64,000 bases of DNA from Pararhizobium sp. IMCC21322 (GCF_030758295.1 NZ_CP132335.1:1-64000), one strand, 5' to 3'. Counted from the stretch's first letter, positions 1 through 8,383 are shown. The notes: a model not told the origin generated them from the letters alone. Numbers and translations are program-made.

Positions 1-312
1 TGAATTCTGCCCCCAGATTGACGTCAGCCAGTCAGCAGCAACACCGGTTATGTCAGAGCCACCCATGACCCAGGCAAAGAAGTTTGGATCTGTGTTGGCC
101 ACCAGGCCAGGTTCGGCAGCTGCTATCAGATCCCGGATCACCTCAGCGCCATCACGGCCCGTCTCAGGTGTTTTCAGGCAGAACCGTTTTCGCAAATCCT
201 CCGCTGTTTCAGTTGCGTCCAGAGCATGTTTGCGCTGACGAAAGGTCACGGCATAATCATATGCAGTGACCAGACCGGAATCTTCACCTGTCTGATCGGG
301 TTCGTCCATCAT
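1..312 (-). CDS. PLP-dependent group II decarboxylase, N-terminal part (cut by window edge)
   Basis: The first 104 codons are visible and the rest lies outside the window. The segment NTDPNFFAWVMGGSDITGVA, followed by ADWLTSIWGQN, matches the conserved N-terminal region of aromatic-amino-acid/cysteine-sulfinate type PLP decarboxylases, where it forms part of the dimer interface. The lysine that binds PLP is further downstream and not visible. The start ATG at 312 overlaps the TGA of the upstream cysteine-synthase fusion in an ATGA arrangement, so the two are almost certainly translated as a coupled pair. A substrate made by that enzyme, such as a cysteine-derived acid, is an inference. Confidence 0.8.
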   Translation of the reverse strand, partial: MMDEPDQTGEDSGLVTAYDYAVTFRQRKHALDATETAEDLRKRFCLKTPETGRDGAEVIRDLIAAAEPGLVANTDPNFFAWVMGGSDITGVAADWLTSIWGQNS

Positions 313-1796
313 CGCGGGTGTAGCCAGGTCGGCAGAAAGCTGTAGGCATCACGTTTCAGCTCTGCATCAAAGGCAACATTGTTCTTGACGAGTAGCGCCT
401 GCAACGCCCCGTCATTGAAAGCGTCAAAGATTTCCGTCGCACCACCAACATGTTTCCCGCCTATAAATATTTGCGGAATGGTCGGTGTCCTTGTCAGTTG
501 CTTCAGAACAGTTCTGATGTCGCCACCACGATTGTCCGTTTGAAAGGCGACTGAATCCAGATCGATGGATTTATAGGCGATACCCACTTCCTGGAACATT
601 TTGCGCACCGACCAGCAAAATTCGCACCATTCCAGCGAGAACATCACGACAGGTTCGTCCTTGCTTGAAATCGTCTCATTGACGAATTCAACGGCATACG
701 GCTTTGCTTCCTCAATGTCAGAATCAGGCGCTGCAGTTGGAGCGGAGCTTACATCAAAGCGAAATCTTGGTGTCGTGGCCGCAATCTGCATTTCCTCTTC
801 CGACATTTCAGCCACGACATTATCGAACAGGGCCGTGCTGAGATAACGCTCGCCCGTATCCGGGAGCATTGCCAGAATGCGTGATCCGTCCGGCGCGGTC
901 TCGGCAACCTTCAGCGCAGCTGCAAAGGTTGCCCCTCCGGACGTGCCACAGAAAATTCCTTCCTTGGCAGCCAGATCGCGGGCGCATTGCAGCGCATCAA
1001 CACCGGCGACCGGCTGGTAGATGTCGATCAGATCATGCGCCAACACATCTTCGGCCAGTTTCGGGATGAAATCCGGCGTCCAACCCTGCATCAGATGCGG
1101 TCGAAAATTCGGGTGGCTCGCGCCGATGCTGCCATCAGCTTTTTTGTCCTGTGCAATTCCGCTCGAGAGGAGCTGCGAATTGTCCGGCTCAGCCGCCACA
1201 ATTTTTGTTTGCCGGCTCTTATCCTTCAAAACCCGGGAAACGCCCTTCAGGGTTCCACCTGTTCCAAATCCGGTGACCCAGTAATCCAGCGGATTATCAG
1301 CGAATGCACCAAGAATTTCCTGCGCAGTGGTACGCGAATGCGCATCTGCATTGGCTTCATTTTCAAACTGCCGTGTGAAAAACCAACCGTGCTTTTCAGC
1401 CAGCTCGACGGCCTTGGCAACCATGCCGCTGCCCTTTTCCGATGCCGGCGTCAAAATGACCTTTGCCCCCAGAAAGCGCATCATCTTGCGACGCTCGACG
1501 CTGAAATTCTCAGCCATGGTGATGACAAGAGGATAGCCTTTTTGTGCGCACACCATTGCAAGACCAATGCCTGTATTTCCCGATGTTGCTTCAATCACGG
1601 TTTGGCCGGGTTTCAGATCGCCACTACGCTCGGCGGCCTCGATCACACCAAGTGCCAGGCGATCCTTCACAGACCCCATTGGATTAAATGCTTCAAGCTT
1701 GACAAAGATCTCAATATTTTTTGGACCCAGATTATTGATGCGAACAATTGGTGTGTCCCCAATTGTCTCAAGAATTGAGTTTTTGATGGTGGGCAT
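309..1796 (-). CDS. Cysteine synthase-like enzyme fused to a C-terminal glutaredoxin domain
   Basis: A 495-residue two-domain protein. Residues 1-330 are a fold type II PLP enzyme of the O-acetylserine sulfhydrylase family: NPMGSVKDR carries the PLP lysine (K44), SGNTGIG (72-78) contacts the substrate carboxylate, and GFGTGGTLKG (176-185) is the phosphate-binding loop. Residues about 365-470 are a glutaredoxin with a CEFC active site (391-394) and the cis-proline TIPQ (439-442). Ordinary CysK is about 310-320 aa with no such domain. The start at 1796 gives MPTIKNS, where family members begin, and has GGAAAC upstream; the frame stays open to 2081 but that extension is unconserved-looking. The gene overlaps the downstream decarboxylase by four bases. 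The sulfur donor and product cannot be read from sequence. Confidence 0.9.
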   Translation of the reverse strand: MPTIKNSILETIGDTPIVRINNLGPKNIEIFVKLEAFNPMGSVKDRLALGVIEAAERSGDLKPGQTVIEATSGNTGIGLAMVCAQKGYPLVITMAENFSVERRKMMRFLGAKVILTPASEKGSGMVAKAVELAEKHGWFFTRQFENEANADAHSRTTAQEILGAFADNPLDYWVTGFGTGGTLKGVSRVLKDKSRQTKIVAAEPDNSQLLSSGIAQDKKADGSIGASHPNFRPHLMQGWTPDFIPKLAEDVLAHDLIDIYQPVAGVDALQCARDLAAKEGIFCGTSGGATFAAALKVAETAPDGSRILAMLPDTGERYLSTALFDNVVAEMSEEEMQIAATTPRFRFDVSSAPTAAPDSDIEEAKPYAVEFVNETISSKDEPVVMFSLEWCEFCWSVRKMFQEVGIAYKSIDLDSVAFQTDNRGGDIRTVLKQLTRTPTIPQIFIGGKHVGGATEIFDAFNDGALQALLVKNNVAFDAELKRDAYSFLPTWLHPR

Positions 1797-2140
1797 GCTC
1801 TGTTTCCATTCCCGATGCGTCGCGTCATTTGGCGCATTGTATCTCTTTTGTGCGTTTCGCTGAATTGAATCTTCCTGCACACCATTATCCGCCGCAGGCA
1901 CTGGATGGACGAAGGGGCGCTTGATTGTAGTCGCTGCCAAGTGTGTCATTTGCTTTCTCACCGGGTTTGATTTGCTTGTTGGGCAATTTCTGAACCCTTT
2001 CTGGCAGGCTCCCGTCAAAACGCATGAATATGACCGTGATTTATCCGTGATTTCTGCCTCTTCGCGCAAACAGTGCGACATTTTTGCAGTTTAGCGGATA
2101 TCAGAGTACCTTTATCGCCAATGAACCGTCTGGCCCGGGT
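1797..2140. other. Divergent intergenic region, no gene called
   Basis: About 340 bases separate the cysteine-synthase fusion (leftward) from the BTAD regulator (rightward). Both coding frames are open some way into it, but the in-frame starts there (a TTG at 2084 on the plus strand, an ATG at 2081 on the minus strand) lack ribosome sites and family-like sequence. It presumably carries the two divergent promoters. I could not identify a convincing -35/-10 pair or operator. Confidence 0.5.
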
Positions 2141-4135
2141 ATGATTAAGATCAAGCTGTTTGGTAAACTGCGCCTTGAAACTGCAGCTGGTAAATCAATC
2201 CCGGTCAGCGGATCGAAAACTCAGGGTTTGATTGCCTGTCTGGCACTCAATACCGATGTCCACATCTCCCGTGATCGAATGATGACACTGTTTTGGGGAG
2301 ATCGTTTTAACGATCAGGCGCGCCAAAGCCTGAGACAGGCCATTTCAAAACTGCGGCGTCTGCTGGAAGATGTGGATGGCGACATCATTGCGGCAGATCC
2401 GGACCGGGTCGGGTTCAACCCGGACAAGGTTCTTGTCGATGTAGATGAATTTGAGCAGCTTGCAGAAAAGAAGACGGCAGATGATGCCTTGTCAGCTTTG
2501 GACCTTTTGCAGGGGCCCCTTCTCGACGGCCTTTATGGCCAACAGCCGGAATTCGATGATTGGCTTGCATCCGAACGCCAACGCATTGCAACCATAGCCA
2601 CCCGTGTTTTTGAAGACGCCGCGAAACAGCAAATGAAGGCAGGACGAAGTGACGCTGCGCTGAACACTATACGTCGATTGATCAAACTTGATCCATTGCG
2701 TGATGCGACGCAGATCATACTCATCAAAATACTGGCGCAATCCGGTGAGCGTGCCGCGGCAATCCAACACTACAACGCCTATGCAGCAACACTGAATGCA
2801 GAGCTGGGTGTTAGCGCAGGGCCGGATTTGCAGCGCCTTATCAACGAGATACGGTCTGAGAACTTCATGCCCGTGGAAATAGACGAGGCCACGGTCTCCG
2901 CACCGCCGCCGGTTGAAACACCAAACAAGACGCCCAACGAAAACCGTCAGCCCAGCATAGCCGTGCTGCCCTTTGCAACGGCCTCGCCCGGCCAGATGCA
3001 GGAGTTTTTTGCTGAAGGCATAACGGAAGATCTGACAGCAAACCTCTCCCTCTACAAATGGCTCAACCTACGCGCCGGTCTGCCGTTTGAAGGTGCAAGG
3101 CCCACAGCAGCTGACCTTGCAAAACTGGGCGAGGAACACAGGATTGACTATGTCGTGCATGGCATGTTGCGCGACAATGGAGCCAAGGCCCGGCTGACCG
3201 TCCAACTGGCTGAAACGGCAACTGGACGGTATCTTTGGGTCACACGATATGATCGCGGTTCCGATGAGTTGCTGGATTTGCAGGACGAGCTGTCTGATAC
3301 AATTGCAGCCTCTGTCGAAGCGGAACTGGAACGGATTGCCGGCAAAGCGGCGCATCTGCGGGCCGAAGCTGATTTGAGCGCCTGGGACAATTACCATTTG
3401 GGTCTTGCAACCCAGTATGAATTCCACGCTGATACCAATTTGAAAGCACAACAATATTTCCGCAAAGCTATAGAACTCGATCCGAATTTTGCGGCAGCCT
3501 ATGCACGCCTGTCTTATGCGATCGTCATCTCCACAATCTATTTTGAGGCAGACAATGTGCAGGTTCTGCTGGAAGATGCGCTTGAGCATGCTCGCAAATC
3601 CTGTTTGCTGGATGCTGATGATGCGGTCGGTCGGTTTGCTCTTGGCCGCGTATTTCTGGCCCGTGGCGAATATGATCGCTCGGTCATTGAGTTGCAGGCG
3701 GCCATTGATCTCAATCCGGGCATGGCACAAGCGCATTGTGGACTGGGCGATTCGCTGGCCTATTCAGGCAAACTCGATGATGCAATGGAGCGTTTCGAAG
3801 AAGCCGTGCGCCTCAGCCCGTCCGATCCCTATCGATGGGCCTTTCTCAGCTACGGCGCTACAGCGCTGTTGTTCATGGGAGAGTATGAGGATTCGGCCGA
3901 TTGGGCCTCAAAGGCCGACAGCGTGCCAAACTCCCATTATTGGGCAACTGCAATCCGTGCGTCGGCTTTGGGCCATTTGGGGAATGAAGAAAAGTCATCA
4001 GCAGCGCTACAGGAATTGTTGCGGCGCAAGCCGGATATCGATTGTGACTTTGTCCGAAAAAGGCTGTTTTACCTGCAAGATCCAAATCAGATCGCTATTT
4101 ACATAGATGGATTGCGCAAGGCCGGATTGACCTAG
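2141..4135 (+). CDS. BTAD-domain (SARP-like) regulator with TolB-like and TPR regions
   Basis: A 664-residue cytoplasmic protein. Residues 1-95 form an OmpR-type winged helix (MIKIKLFGKLRLE, then RQSLRQAISKLRRLLED), followed by a bacterial transcriptional activator domain to about 240 (FDDWLASERQRI, LIKLDPLRDATQ). A segment starting PSIAVLPFATASPG with EFFAEGITEDL resembles the TolB N-terminal fold found in large CadC/adenylate-cyclase-associated proteins. The remainder carries TPR-like helices (FRKAIELDPNFAAAYARL, LQAAIDLNPGMAQAHCGLGD). The ATG at 2141 begins where SARP winged helices begin; the TTG at 2084 is less likely. It is transcribed away from the cysteine-synthase fusion, making it a candidate regulator of that pair, which is inference. 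Confidence 0.85.
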   Translation: MIKIKLFGKLRLETAAGKSIPVSGSKTQGLIACLALNTDVHISRDRMMTLFWGDRFNDQARQSLRQAISKLRRLLEDVDGDIIAADPDRVGFNPDKVLVDVDEFEQLAEKKTADDALSALDLLQGPLLDGLYGQQPEFDDWLASERQRIATIATRVFEDAAKQQMKAGRSDAALNTIRRLIKLDPLRDATQIILIKILAQSGERAAAIQHYNAYAATLNAELGVSAGPDLQRLINEIRSENFMPVEIDEATVSAPPPVETPNKTPNENRQPSIAVLPFATASPGQMQEFFAEGITEDLTANLSLYKWLNLRAGLPFEGARPTAADLAKLGEEHRIDYVVHGMLRDNGAKARLTVQLAETATGRYLWVTRYDRGSDELLDLQDELSDTIAASVEAELERIAGKAAHLRAEADLSAWDNYHLGLATQYEFHADTNLKAQQYFRKAIELDPNFAAAYARLSYAIVISTIYFEADNVQVLLEDALEHARKSCLLDADDAVGRFALGRVFLARGEYDRSVIELQAAIDLNPGMAQAHCGLGDSLAYSGKLDDAMERFEEAVRLSPSDPYRWAFLSYGATALLFMGEYEDSADWASKADSVPNSHYWATAIRASALGHLGNEEKSSAALQELLRRKPDIDCDFVRKRLFYLQDPNQIAIYIDGLRKAGLT

Positions 4136-4163
4136 AACAATCAGCTTAAAGCCATAAGAGTCA

Positions 4164-4190
4164 GACGAAGGCGCTTGACGCGCCCTCGTC
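4164..4190. terminator. Hairpin between convergent genes
   Basis: GACGAAGGCGC and GCGCCCTCGTC pair over 11 positions with one mismatch around a 5-nt loop. It sits between the ends of two convergent genes, where a bidirectional terminator is expected. No strong T-run follows on either strand. Confidence 0.45.
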
Positions 4191-4198
4191 CTGTGACA

Positions 4199-4549
4199 CT
4201 ACATCAAGGTCTGGCCACCTGCTTCAATGAAGCCCATTGTGTGTCCGGCACCGGCAATTTCCGCACCGTCGATCAAATCGGCCTGTGTCAGGCCCTTGGC
4301 GTCAGCACAGGCTTTACACACCCAGATCACGCCGTTTTTCCCCAGATACCCGTCAATCAGGTCCTGCACTGACGCATAGCCATCAGCCTGCAAGCCTTTG
4401 GCTTTTCCCGGAAGTGCAAGGTCTACTGCGGCATTGGTCATAAATATGCGCGCTTCGCCTTTGCCTGCCACTGCATTGCCAACGACAAGTGCTACGGTTG
4501 CCTTTTCGACGTCGTCATTGCCCCAGGAATTATTGATCAGAAAAGCCAT
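4199..4549 (-). CDS. DsrE/DsrF-like sulfur-relay family protein
   Basis: A 116-residue soluble protein with the DsrE-like fold: an N-terminal strand (MAFLINNS), VGNAVAGKGEARIFMT, and near the end the cysteine pair in WVCKAC (C78 and C81) followed by the glycine-rich GAEIAGAGHTMGF. DsrE-family proteins commonly carry persulfide on such cysteines and pass sulfur between partners. AAAGGAG lies eight bases before the ATG at 4549. It lies 213 bases downstream of, and on the same strand as, a cysteine desulfurase, so it may receive sulfur from it; that link is inferred from position only. The specific acceptor is unknown. Confidence 0.8.
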   Translation of the reverse strand: MAFLINNSWGNDDVEKATVALVVGNAVAGKGEARIFMTNAAVDLALPGKAKGLQADGYASVQDLIDGYLGKNGVIWVCKACADAKGLTQADLIDGAEIAGAGHTMGFIEAGGQTLM

Positions 4550-4762
4550 TTTAAATTCTCCTTTATGTGCTTCGTTGTTTCCGATGAACACAATCTGACC
4601 GAGCGCTGTGAACTGGGGGTGATGTGGTCTGGCGACCCAAAGGGAGTTAAGCGTGATTTGTGTGAAAACCCGCGTGATCTGACTTAACGCCCGCGTGACA
4701 ACAAAAATGTGTCCGGCCATTTTGGCGCAGACGCTTTTGCATTCCACAGTTATTGAAAACAA

Positions 4763-5956
4763 TCAGTCAATAATGACTTTCAGTAAACCAACCACATGAT
4801 CGACTTCCTGCATGGTATTCGTCTTTCCAAGTGAAAACCGAATGGTTCCAATTCCCTGTTCTGTCGATGCGCCCATTGCAAGCATGACATGGCTCATATC
4901 TATGCAGCCTGCATGGCAGGCCGAACCCGTGGTCGCTGCAACATGCGGCATTTGCCCAAGAATGCTGGCACCAACCTGCCCCGGAAAGCAGACACTCAGC
5001 GTGTTGGGCACCCGGTTGATCGGATGACCATTCAGAGACACACGCGTGCCGAATGTGGTTGCAAGCTCTTGCCAGAAATAATCACGCAATACACGAACGT
5101 TATAGCTGATTTCCAATGTGGCCTGCTTTGCCGCCTCAGCCAGGCCGGCAGCCAGCAATGCACTTTCAGTTCCGGCGCGGCGACCACCTTCCTGCCCGCC
5201 GCCATGCAGCAGGGGCGCAATTTGAACATTTCTCCGAATAAACAATGCGCCAATACCATTGGGAGCTCCGAATTTATGGCCAGCCAGCGACAGCATATCG
5301 ACCCCCAGCTGCCGCACATCAACGAGAATTTTGCCAACGCTTTGCGCGCAATCACTATGCAACAGCACATCAGTGTCCTGAAGCACATCTGAAATTTGCG
5401 CAATGGGTTGAAGTGTGCCGGTTTCATTATTGGCATGCATGATTGATACAAGAACCGTTTCAGGCCGAACAGCCCGCACAACATCTTCCGGATCGAGAAC
5501 ACCGAACCGATCGACAGGCAACACCGTCACCTGCGCGCCCAGCGATCTGAGGAAACGATGCACCCGCAGAACTGCGTCATGTTCGACAGCGCTGGTAATA
5601 AAATGCGCACCCTTCCGCGCCGCCATTACCCAAACACCCTTAATGGCCATGTTGTTAGCTTCGGTGCCACCACTGGTCAGAACAATCTCGGACGCATCCG
5701 CACCGATCAGATTGGCAACCCTTGAACGCGCCATCGCAAGCTGTTCGCTGGCTGGTTGGCTGGCCCAATGTCCGCTGGATGGGTTGCCAAAACCATGGTC
5801 CAGATACTGCTGCATCGCTGTGATGACGGCGGGCGAACAGGGAGTGCTGCCATTGTGATCAAAATAGATTTGTTTGTGCCCATTAAAGGGGCCTGCCTGA
5901 GGGTCTTGGAGGTCCTGTGGGGCCGATTTGATTTGCGTAAAGTGTTTCATGAACAT
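4763..5956 (-). CDS. Cysteine desulfurase (NifS/IscS-like class V aminotransferase)
   Basis: A 397-residue PLP enzyme that would remove sulfur from cysteine and hold it as a persulfide. Visible motifs are YFDHNGSTP near the N-terminus, TSGGTEANN, HANNETGTLQP, the PLP-lysine motif SLAGHKFGAPNGIG, and a catalytic-cysteine loop TTGSACHAGC. No isc or suf scaffold gene is adjacent, so this is probably not the housekeeping Fe-S enzyme; the downstream DsrE-like gene is a possible acceptor. The first codons (MFMKHFTQIKSAPQ) and the whole upstream leader resemble those of the VTT gene next door (MSMKLLKRIQSDPQ), the result of a leader duplication. CCGGAG precedes the ATG. Confidence 0.9.
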   Translation of the reverse strand: MFMKHFTQIKSAPQDLQDPQAGPFNGHKQIYFDHNGSTPCSPAVITAMQQYLDHGFGNPSSGHWASQPASEQLAMARSRVANLIGADASEIVLTSGGTEANNMAIKGVWVMAARKGAHFITSAVEHDAVLRVHRFLRSLGAQVTVLPVDRFGVLDPEDVVRAVRPETVLVSIMHANNETGTLQPIAQISDVLQDTDVLLHSDCAQSVGKILVDVRQLGVDMLSLAGHKFGAPNGIGALFIRRNVQIAPLLHGGGQEGGRRAGTESALLAAGLAEAAKQATLEISYNVRVLRDYFWQELATTFGTRVSLNGHPINRVPNTLSVCFPGQVGASILGQMPHVAATTGSACHAGCIDMSHVMLAMGASTEQGIGTIRFSLGKTNTMQEVDHVVGLLKVIID

Positions 5957-6043
5957 TGCTCCGGTTTAAAATTTGTGAGGAGAACAATGGCCGGTCGCTA
6001 TAATTTTGATGTCACTGACAGCGTGAATTCGATGTGATTTCGG
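5940..6043 (-). repeat. Duplicated promoter/leader segment, copy upstream of the cysteine desulfurase
   Basis: This 104-nt segment aligns without gaps to 6783-6886, with 80 identical positions by my hand count. It covers the untranslated leader, the ribosome site CCGGAGCA and the first codons of the desulfurase gene. It holds the small palindrome TGTCA-G-TGACA (6010-6020) and the block CACATCGAATT. Conservation reaches well upstream of the ribosome site, which suggests that the promoter and its operator were duplicated together. Confidence 0.8.
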
Positions 6044-6082
6044 TAGAAGGAAATTTTCAGGTTGGATAGCGTCCCTTAAAGC

Positions 6083-6799
6083 CTATCCGCCAAACCACGC
6101 GACAAGCGTCACAATCAGGGGAACCGGCGCCACGGCCAGTGACACGCTGATCAGAAATTCACGGAATGTCATCATTCGGCTGACGCCTGCAGCCAATGCA
6201 ATGCCACCACCGCCGCCAATCAACGTATTGCCTGGAGCATTTATCAAGACTGCCAGCGTGCAGCGCCTGTGCCGGACCAACCAGTTGATCCAATTGGGCA
6301 ATACATATGCGCCAACAGATAAAGCTGGGGCGGACATTACACCGGCATGGTTTTTCGAAAGGAGTTGCGCGATGCGAGCAAAGCCGAACCGCGCAAAAAT
6401 ATGTTCAAGCGAACAGGCTGGCACAAGCCGGCCAACGCTGAAAGAAAGCGTCAATGCTGCCACTGTCGTAAGATAGAGCGCTCCTGCAAATTGACCCCCG
6501 GAAATCAAAAGCAGTGCAAACCCGATTTCAGCCCCGGGTACAAAGGGAAATGCAATTAGCAGCATATAGACCAGCAGGATGGTCAGAATCAGACCATCCT
6601 GCATCAGGGCTTCGCATGCGATATCCCTTAAAAGCATCAACTCCTGCACGTAAGCTCCAAACATGTGCCCGCCAAAAGCCAGCATTGCCAGGATTCCGAT
6701 CACGGCACCCACAAATATGAACCCTGCAGCACCTGTATAATTAATCTGCTTTGTGTTCTGTGGGTCCGATTGAATGCGCTTCAAGAGTTTCATAGACAT
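6083..6799 (-). CDS. VTT/TVP38-TMEM64 (SNARE-associated, DedA-like) membrane protein
   Basis: A 238-residue multi-pass inner-membrane protein. After a short cytoplasmic N-terminus come hydrophobic segments at about 23-45, 68-88, 90-115 and further ones to the C-terminus. The stretch AFPFVPGAEIGFALLLISGG is the VTT-domain core with its re-entrant-loop signature, and ALINAPGNTLIGGGGGIA-like sequence closes the domain. VTT proteins are thought to move lipids or act in envelope homeostasis. The upstream 104 nt are duplicated from (or to) the cysteine desulfurase leader, so both genes are probably expressed under the same signal. Confidence 0.8.
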   Translation of the reverse strand: MSMKLLKRIQSDPQNTKQINYTGAAGFIFVGAVIGILAMLAFGGHMFGAYVQELMLLRDIACEALMQDGLILTILLVYMLLIAFPFVPGAEIGFALLLISGGQFAGALYLTTVAALTLSFSVGRLVPACSLEHIFARFGFARIAQLLSKNHAGVMSAPALSVGAYVLPNWINWLVRHRRCTLAVLINAPGNTLIGGGGGIALAAGVSRMMTFREFLISVSLAVAPVPLIVTLVAWFGG

Positions 6800-6886
6800 T
6801 GCTCCGGTTCATGGCCTGTGACGAGGAGAATGCCGAGTCGTAATAATTTTGGTGTCATTGATGACGTAAATTCGATGTGAATTCGG
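6783..6886 (-). repeat. Duplicated promoter/leader segment, copy upstream of the VTT gene
   Basis: Partner of the segment at 5940-6043, same length and aligned without gaps. It contains the palindrome GTCAT-CA-ATGAC (6854-6865) at nearly the same position as TGTCA-G-TGACA in the other copy, and the partly symmetric AATTCGATGTGAATT as read on the plus strand. The spacer just before the ribosome site is the least conserved part, which is what selection on an upstream operator would leave. Confidence 0.8.
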
Positions 6887-6933
6887 TAAGTCGGATTTTT
6901 GATCACTCAGCGCAAAACGGGCACGCGAGCGGC

Positions 6934-7566
6934 CTATGCCGGTCTTCGGGCGACAATGAAAACGGATGCACCTTCCTCGGGACGCCAGACATGCTCAATG
7001 TCGAAACCGTGCGCACGCAAACCATCGGTCAGCATGTCAGGCGTTAAAAGGAGGATTTTTGGTAACACGCCAATAGCTCCCAATGGCGGTAACGCGTATC
7101 GGATAAGACCGCCCACTTCGCCAATACACACGGTGGAGGACATGAAAAGACCGCCAGGTTTTAGCTGCTGGTACACACGGGCCAACGTCGCGTCGAGATC
7201 GGTAACAAGATGCAAAATCGACAATCCCAATATTGCATCATAGCCTGCATCGCCTTCTGAAAGCCGCCAATCCTCGAAAGAGGATATTTCAAATCGAACA
7301 TTGGAGACAGCTTGCGCTTCGGCTTTTTCGCGCGCGATGGCAATCATTTCGGATGAAAAGTCGATTGCATCTATATGGGACACGCGCGGAGCATGAATGA
7401 GAGCAGTGGTACCGGTGCCGCAACCAAACTCCAGCAAACGATCCTGTGGCGTCAGATAGTTGGCCGTCATGCCCAGTTTGTACTGATAGGACTCATTATC
7501 CTTCACAGGACTACGGGCATATCTGCGCGCCATAAAGTTCCAAAAACGGGTCGGGTGAAAAGCCAT
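6934..7566 (-). CDS. Class I SAM-dependent methyltransferase
   Basis: A 210-residue Rossmann-fold methyltransferase. Motif I is LLEFGCGTGTTAL, motif II is IDAIDFSSEMI, and the post-motif region reads YDAILGLSILHLV with LKPGGLFMSST. The start at 7566 (MAFHPTRFW) has AGGAG nine bases upstream, better than the start 16 codons earlier. The C-terminal part (GLRAHGFDIEHVW) is typical of small-molecule methyltransferases of the methyltransf_11/25 type. The substrate cannot be predicted. It heads the leftward series that continues into the VTT and desulfurase genes, each with its own leader. Confidence 0.85.
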   Translation of the reverse strand: MAFHPTRFWNFMARRYARSPVKDNESYQYKLGMTANYLTPQDRLLEFGCGTGTTALIHAPRVSHIDAIDFSSEMIAIAREKAEAQAVSNVRFEISSFEDWRLSEGDAGYDAILGLSILHLVTDLDATLARVYQQLKPGGLFMSSTVCIGEVGGLIRYALPPLGAIGVLPKILLLTPDMLTDGLRAHGFDIEHVWRPEEGASVFIVARRPA

Positions 7567-7653
7567 GCCATGCTCCTGTTTGAGATAATGATGGGCAATT
7601 GTGGGACAAATCACTCAGAAACTGAGCGGTCCCAATGACAGGAAGTCCAGGCC

Positions 7654-7872
7654 TTAGCTGGCATCCTCAATGTCAAATACCGCTTCCAACGGCTTGTCGA
7701 AGACCCGGGAAATCAGGATCGCAAGCTCCAGGGTTGGAGAATATTTGGCATTCTCAATGGCCACAATTGTTTGCCGAGTGACACCGACTCGTTCTGCCAG
7801 ATCTTTCTGCGTCATTTCGTCGGCATCAAACCTCAGACGTCTGATGTTGTTGGTGATTTTCAGCTTTCCCAT
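7654..7872 (-). CDS. Small Xre-family (YgzD-like) transcriptional regulator
   Basis: 72 residues, essentially only a helix-turn-helix: MTQKDLAERVGVTRQTIVAI covers helices 2 and 3, followed by ENAKYSPTLELAILISRVF and a short acidic tail. It starts three bases after the stop of the upstream membrane-protein gene, so the two form an operon. Such small Xre proteins paired with a DUF2178-like membrane protein usually repress their own operon. The palindrome at 8384-8401 is the likely operator, by position only. Confidence 0.85.
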   Translation of the reverse strand: MGKLKITNNIRRLRFDADEMTQKDLAERVGVTRQTIVAIENAKYSPTLELAILISRVFDKPLEAVFDIEDAS

Positions 7873-7875
7873 GGC

Positions 7876-8325
7876 TCAATAGCCCCGCCGATAGCTGATA
7901 AATTTGACAAGATCGGCAGACATCGAGCCAAGTGCCATTGAGAAATAGATGATGTTGAAAGCCCTCAATGCTGACCAGCCAAACGTCAGTGCGATAATTG
8001 CCAGAATGAAGCCTCCACCGGAAAAAAGCACCACGGCCACAATGCCGCGACGGTCAAACAGTTTGTCGCGCTCATCAACCAGAAAACTTGGCTTCTCAGT
8101 GCGGGTAACAATGGCATACCCAATGTTGAACAGAATAGTGCCGATGATGGTGCCGCCAATCGCTATTGGAATTATCCAGATTACCATTTGCGCCCAGACA
8201 TTCACTGCATCAGCGCCGTCAAACCGGCCCGCGGCATTCATCTCCACAAGCCGGAATATAACGTATGCGGTCGTGATCAGACCGACGATGATCGACACAA
8301 CATTGTTGCGATCCTGATAGGTCAT
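7876..8325 (-). CDS. Four-helix inner-membrane protein paired with Xre regulator
   Basis: 149 residues with four predicted membrane helices at roughly 8-25, 45-70, 95-115 and 120-138. Between helices 2 and 3 a cytoplasmic loop reads VDERDKLFDRRG. An ERD motif in such a loop is seen in DUF2178-type proteins encoded beside YgzD-like regulators. The role of the family is not established. It is the promoter-proximal gene of the two-gene operon. Confidence 0.75.
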   Translation of the reverse strand: MTYQDRNNVVSIIVGLITTAYVIFRLVEMNAAGRFDGADAVNVWAQMVIWIIPIAIGGTIIGTILFNIGYAIVTRTEKPSFLVDERDKLFDRRGIVAVVLFSGGGFILAIIALTFGWSALRAFNIIYFSMALGSMSADLVKFISYRRGY

Positions 8326-8383
8326 GGGCGTTTCTCCACTCAGTCGACAATTTGCCGTTGGTTGTCAATATTTCCAGACTTCA

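Noticed and set aside
1797-2081. A 95-residue N-terminal extension of the cysteine-synthase fusion.
   Set aside because: It reads as non-conserved sequence across the divergent promoter region; the family start MPTIKNS has its own ribosome site.
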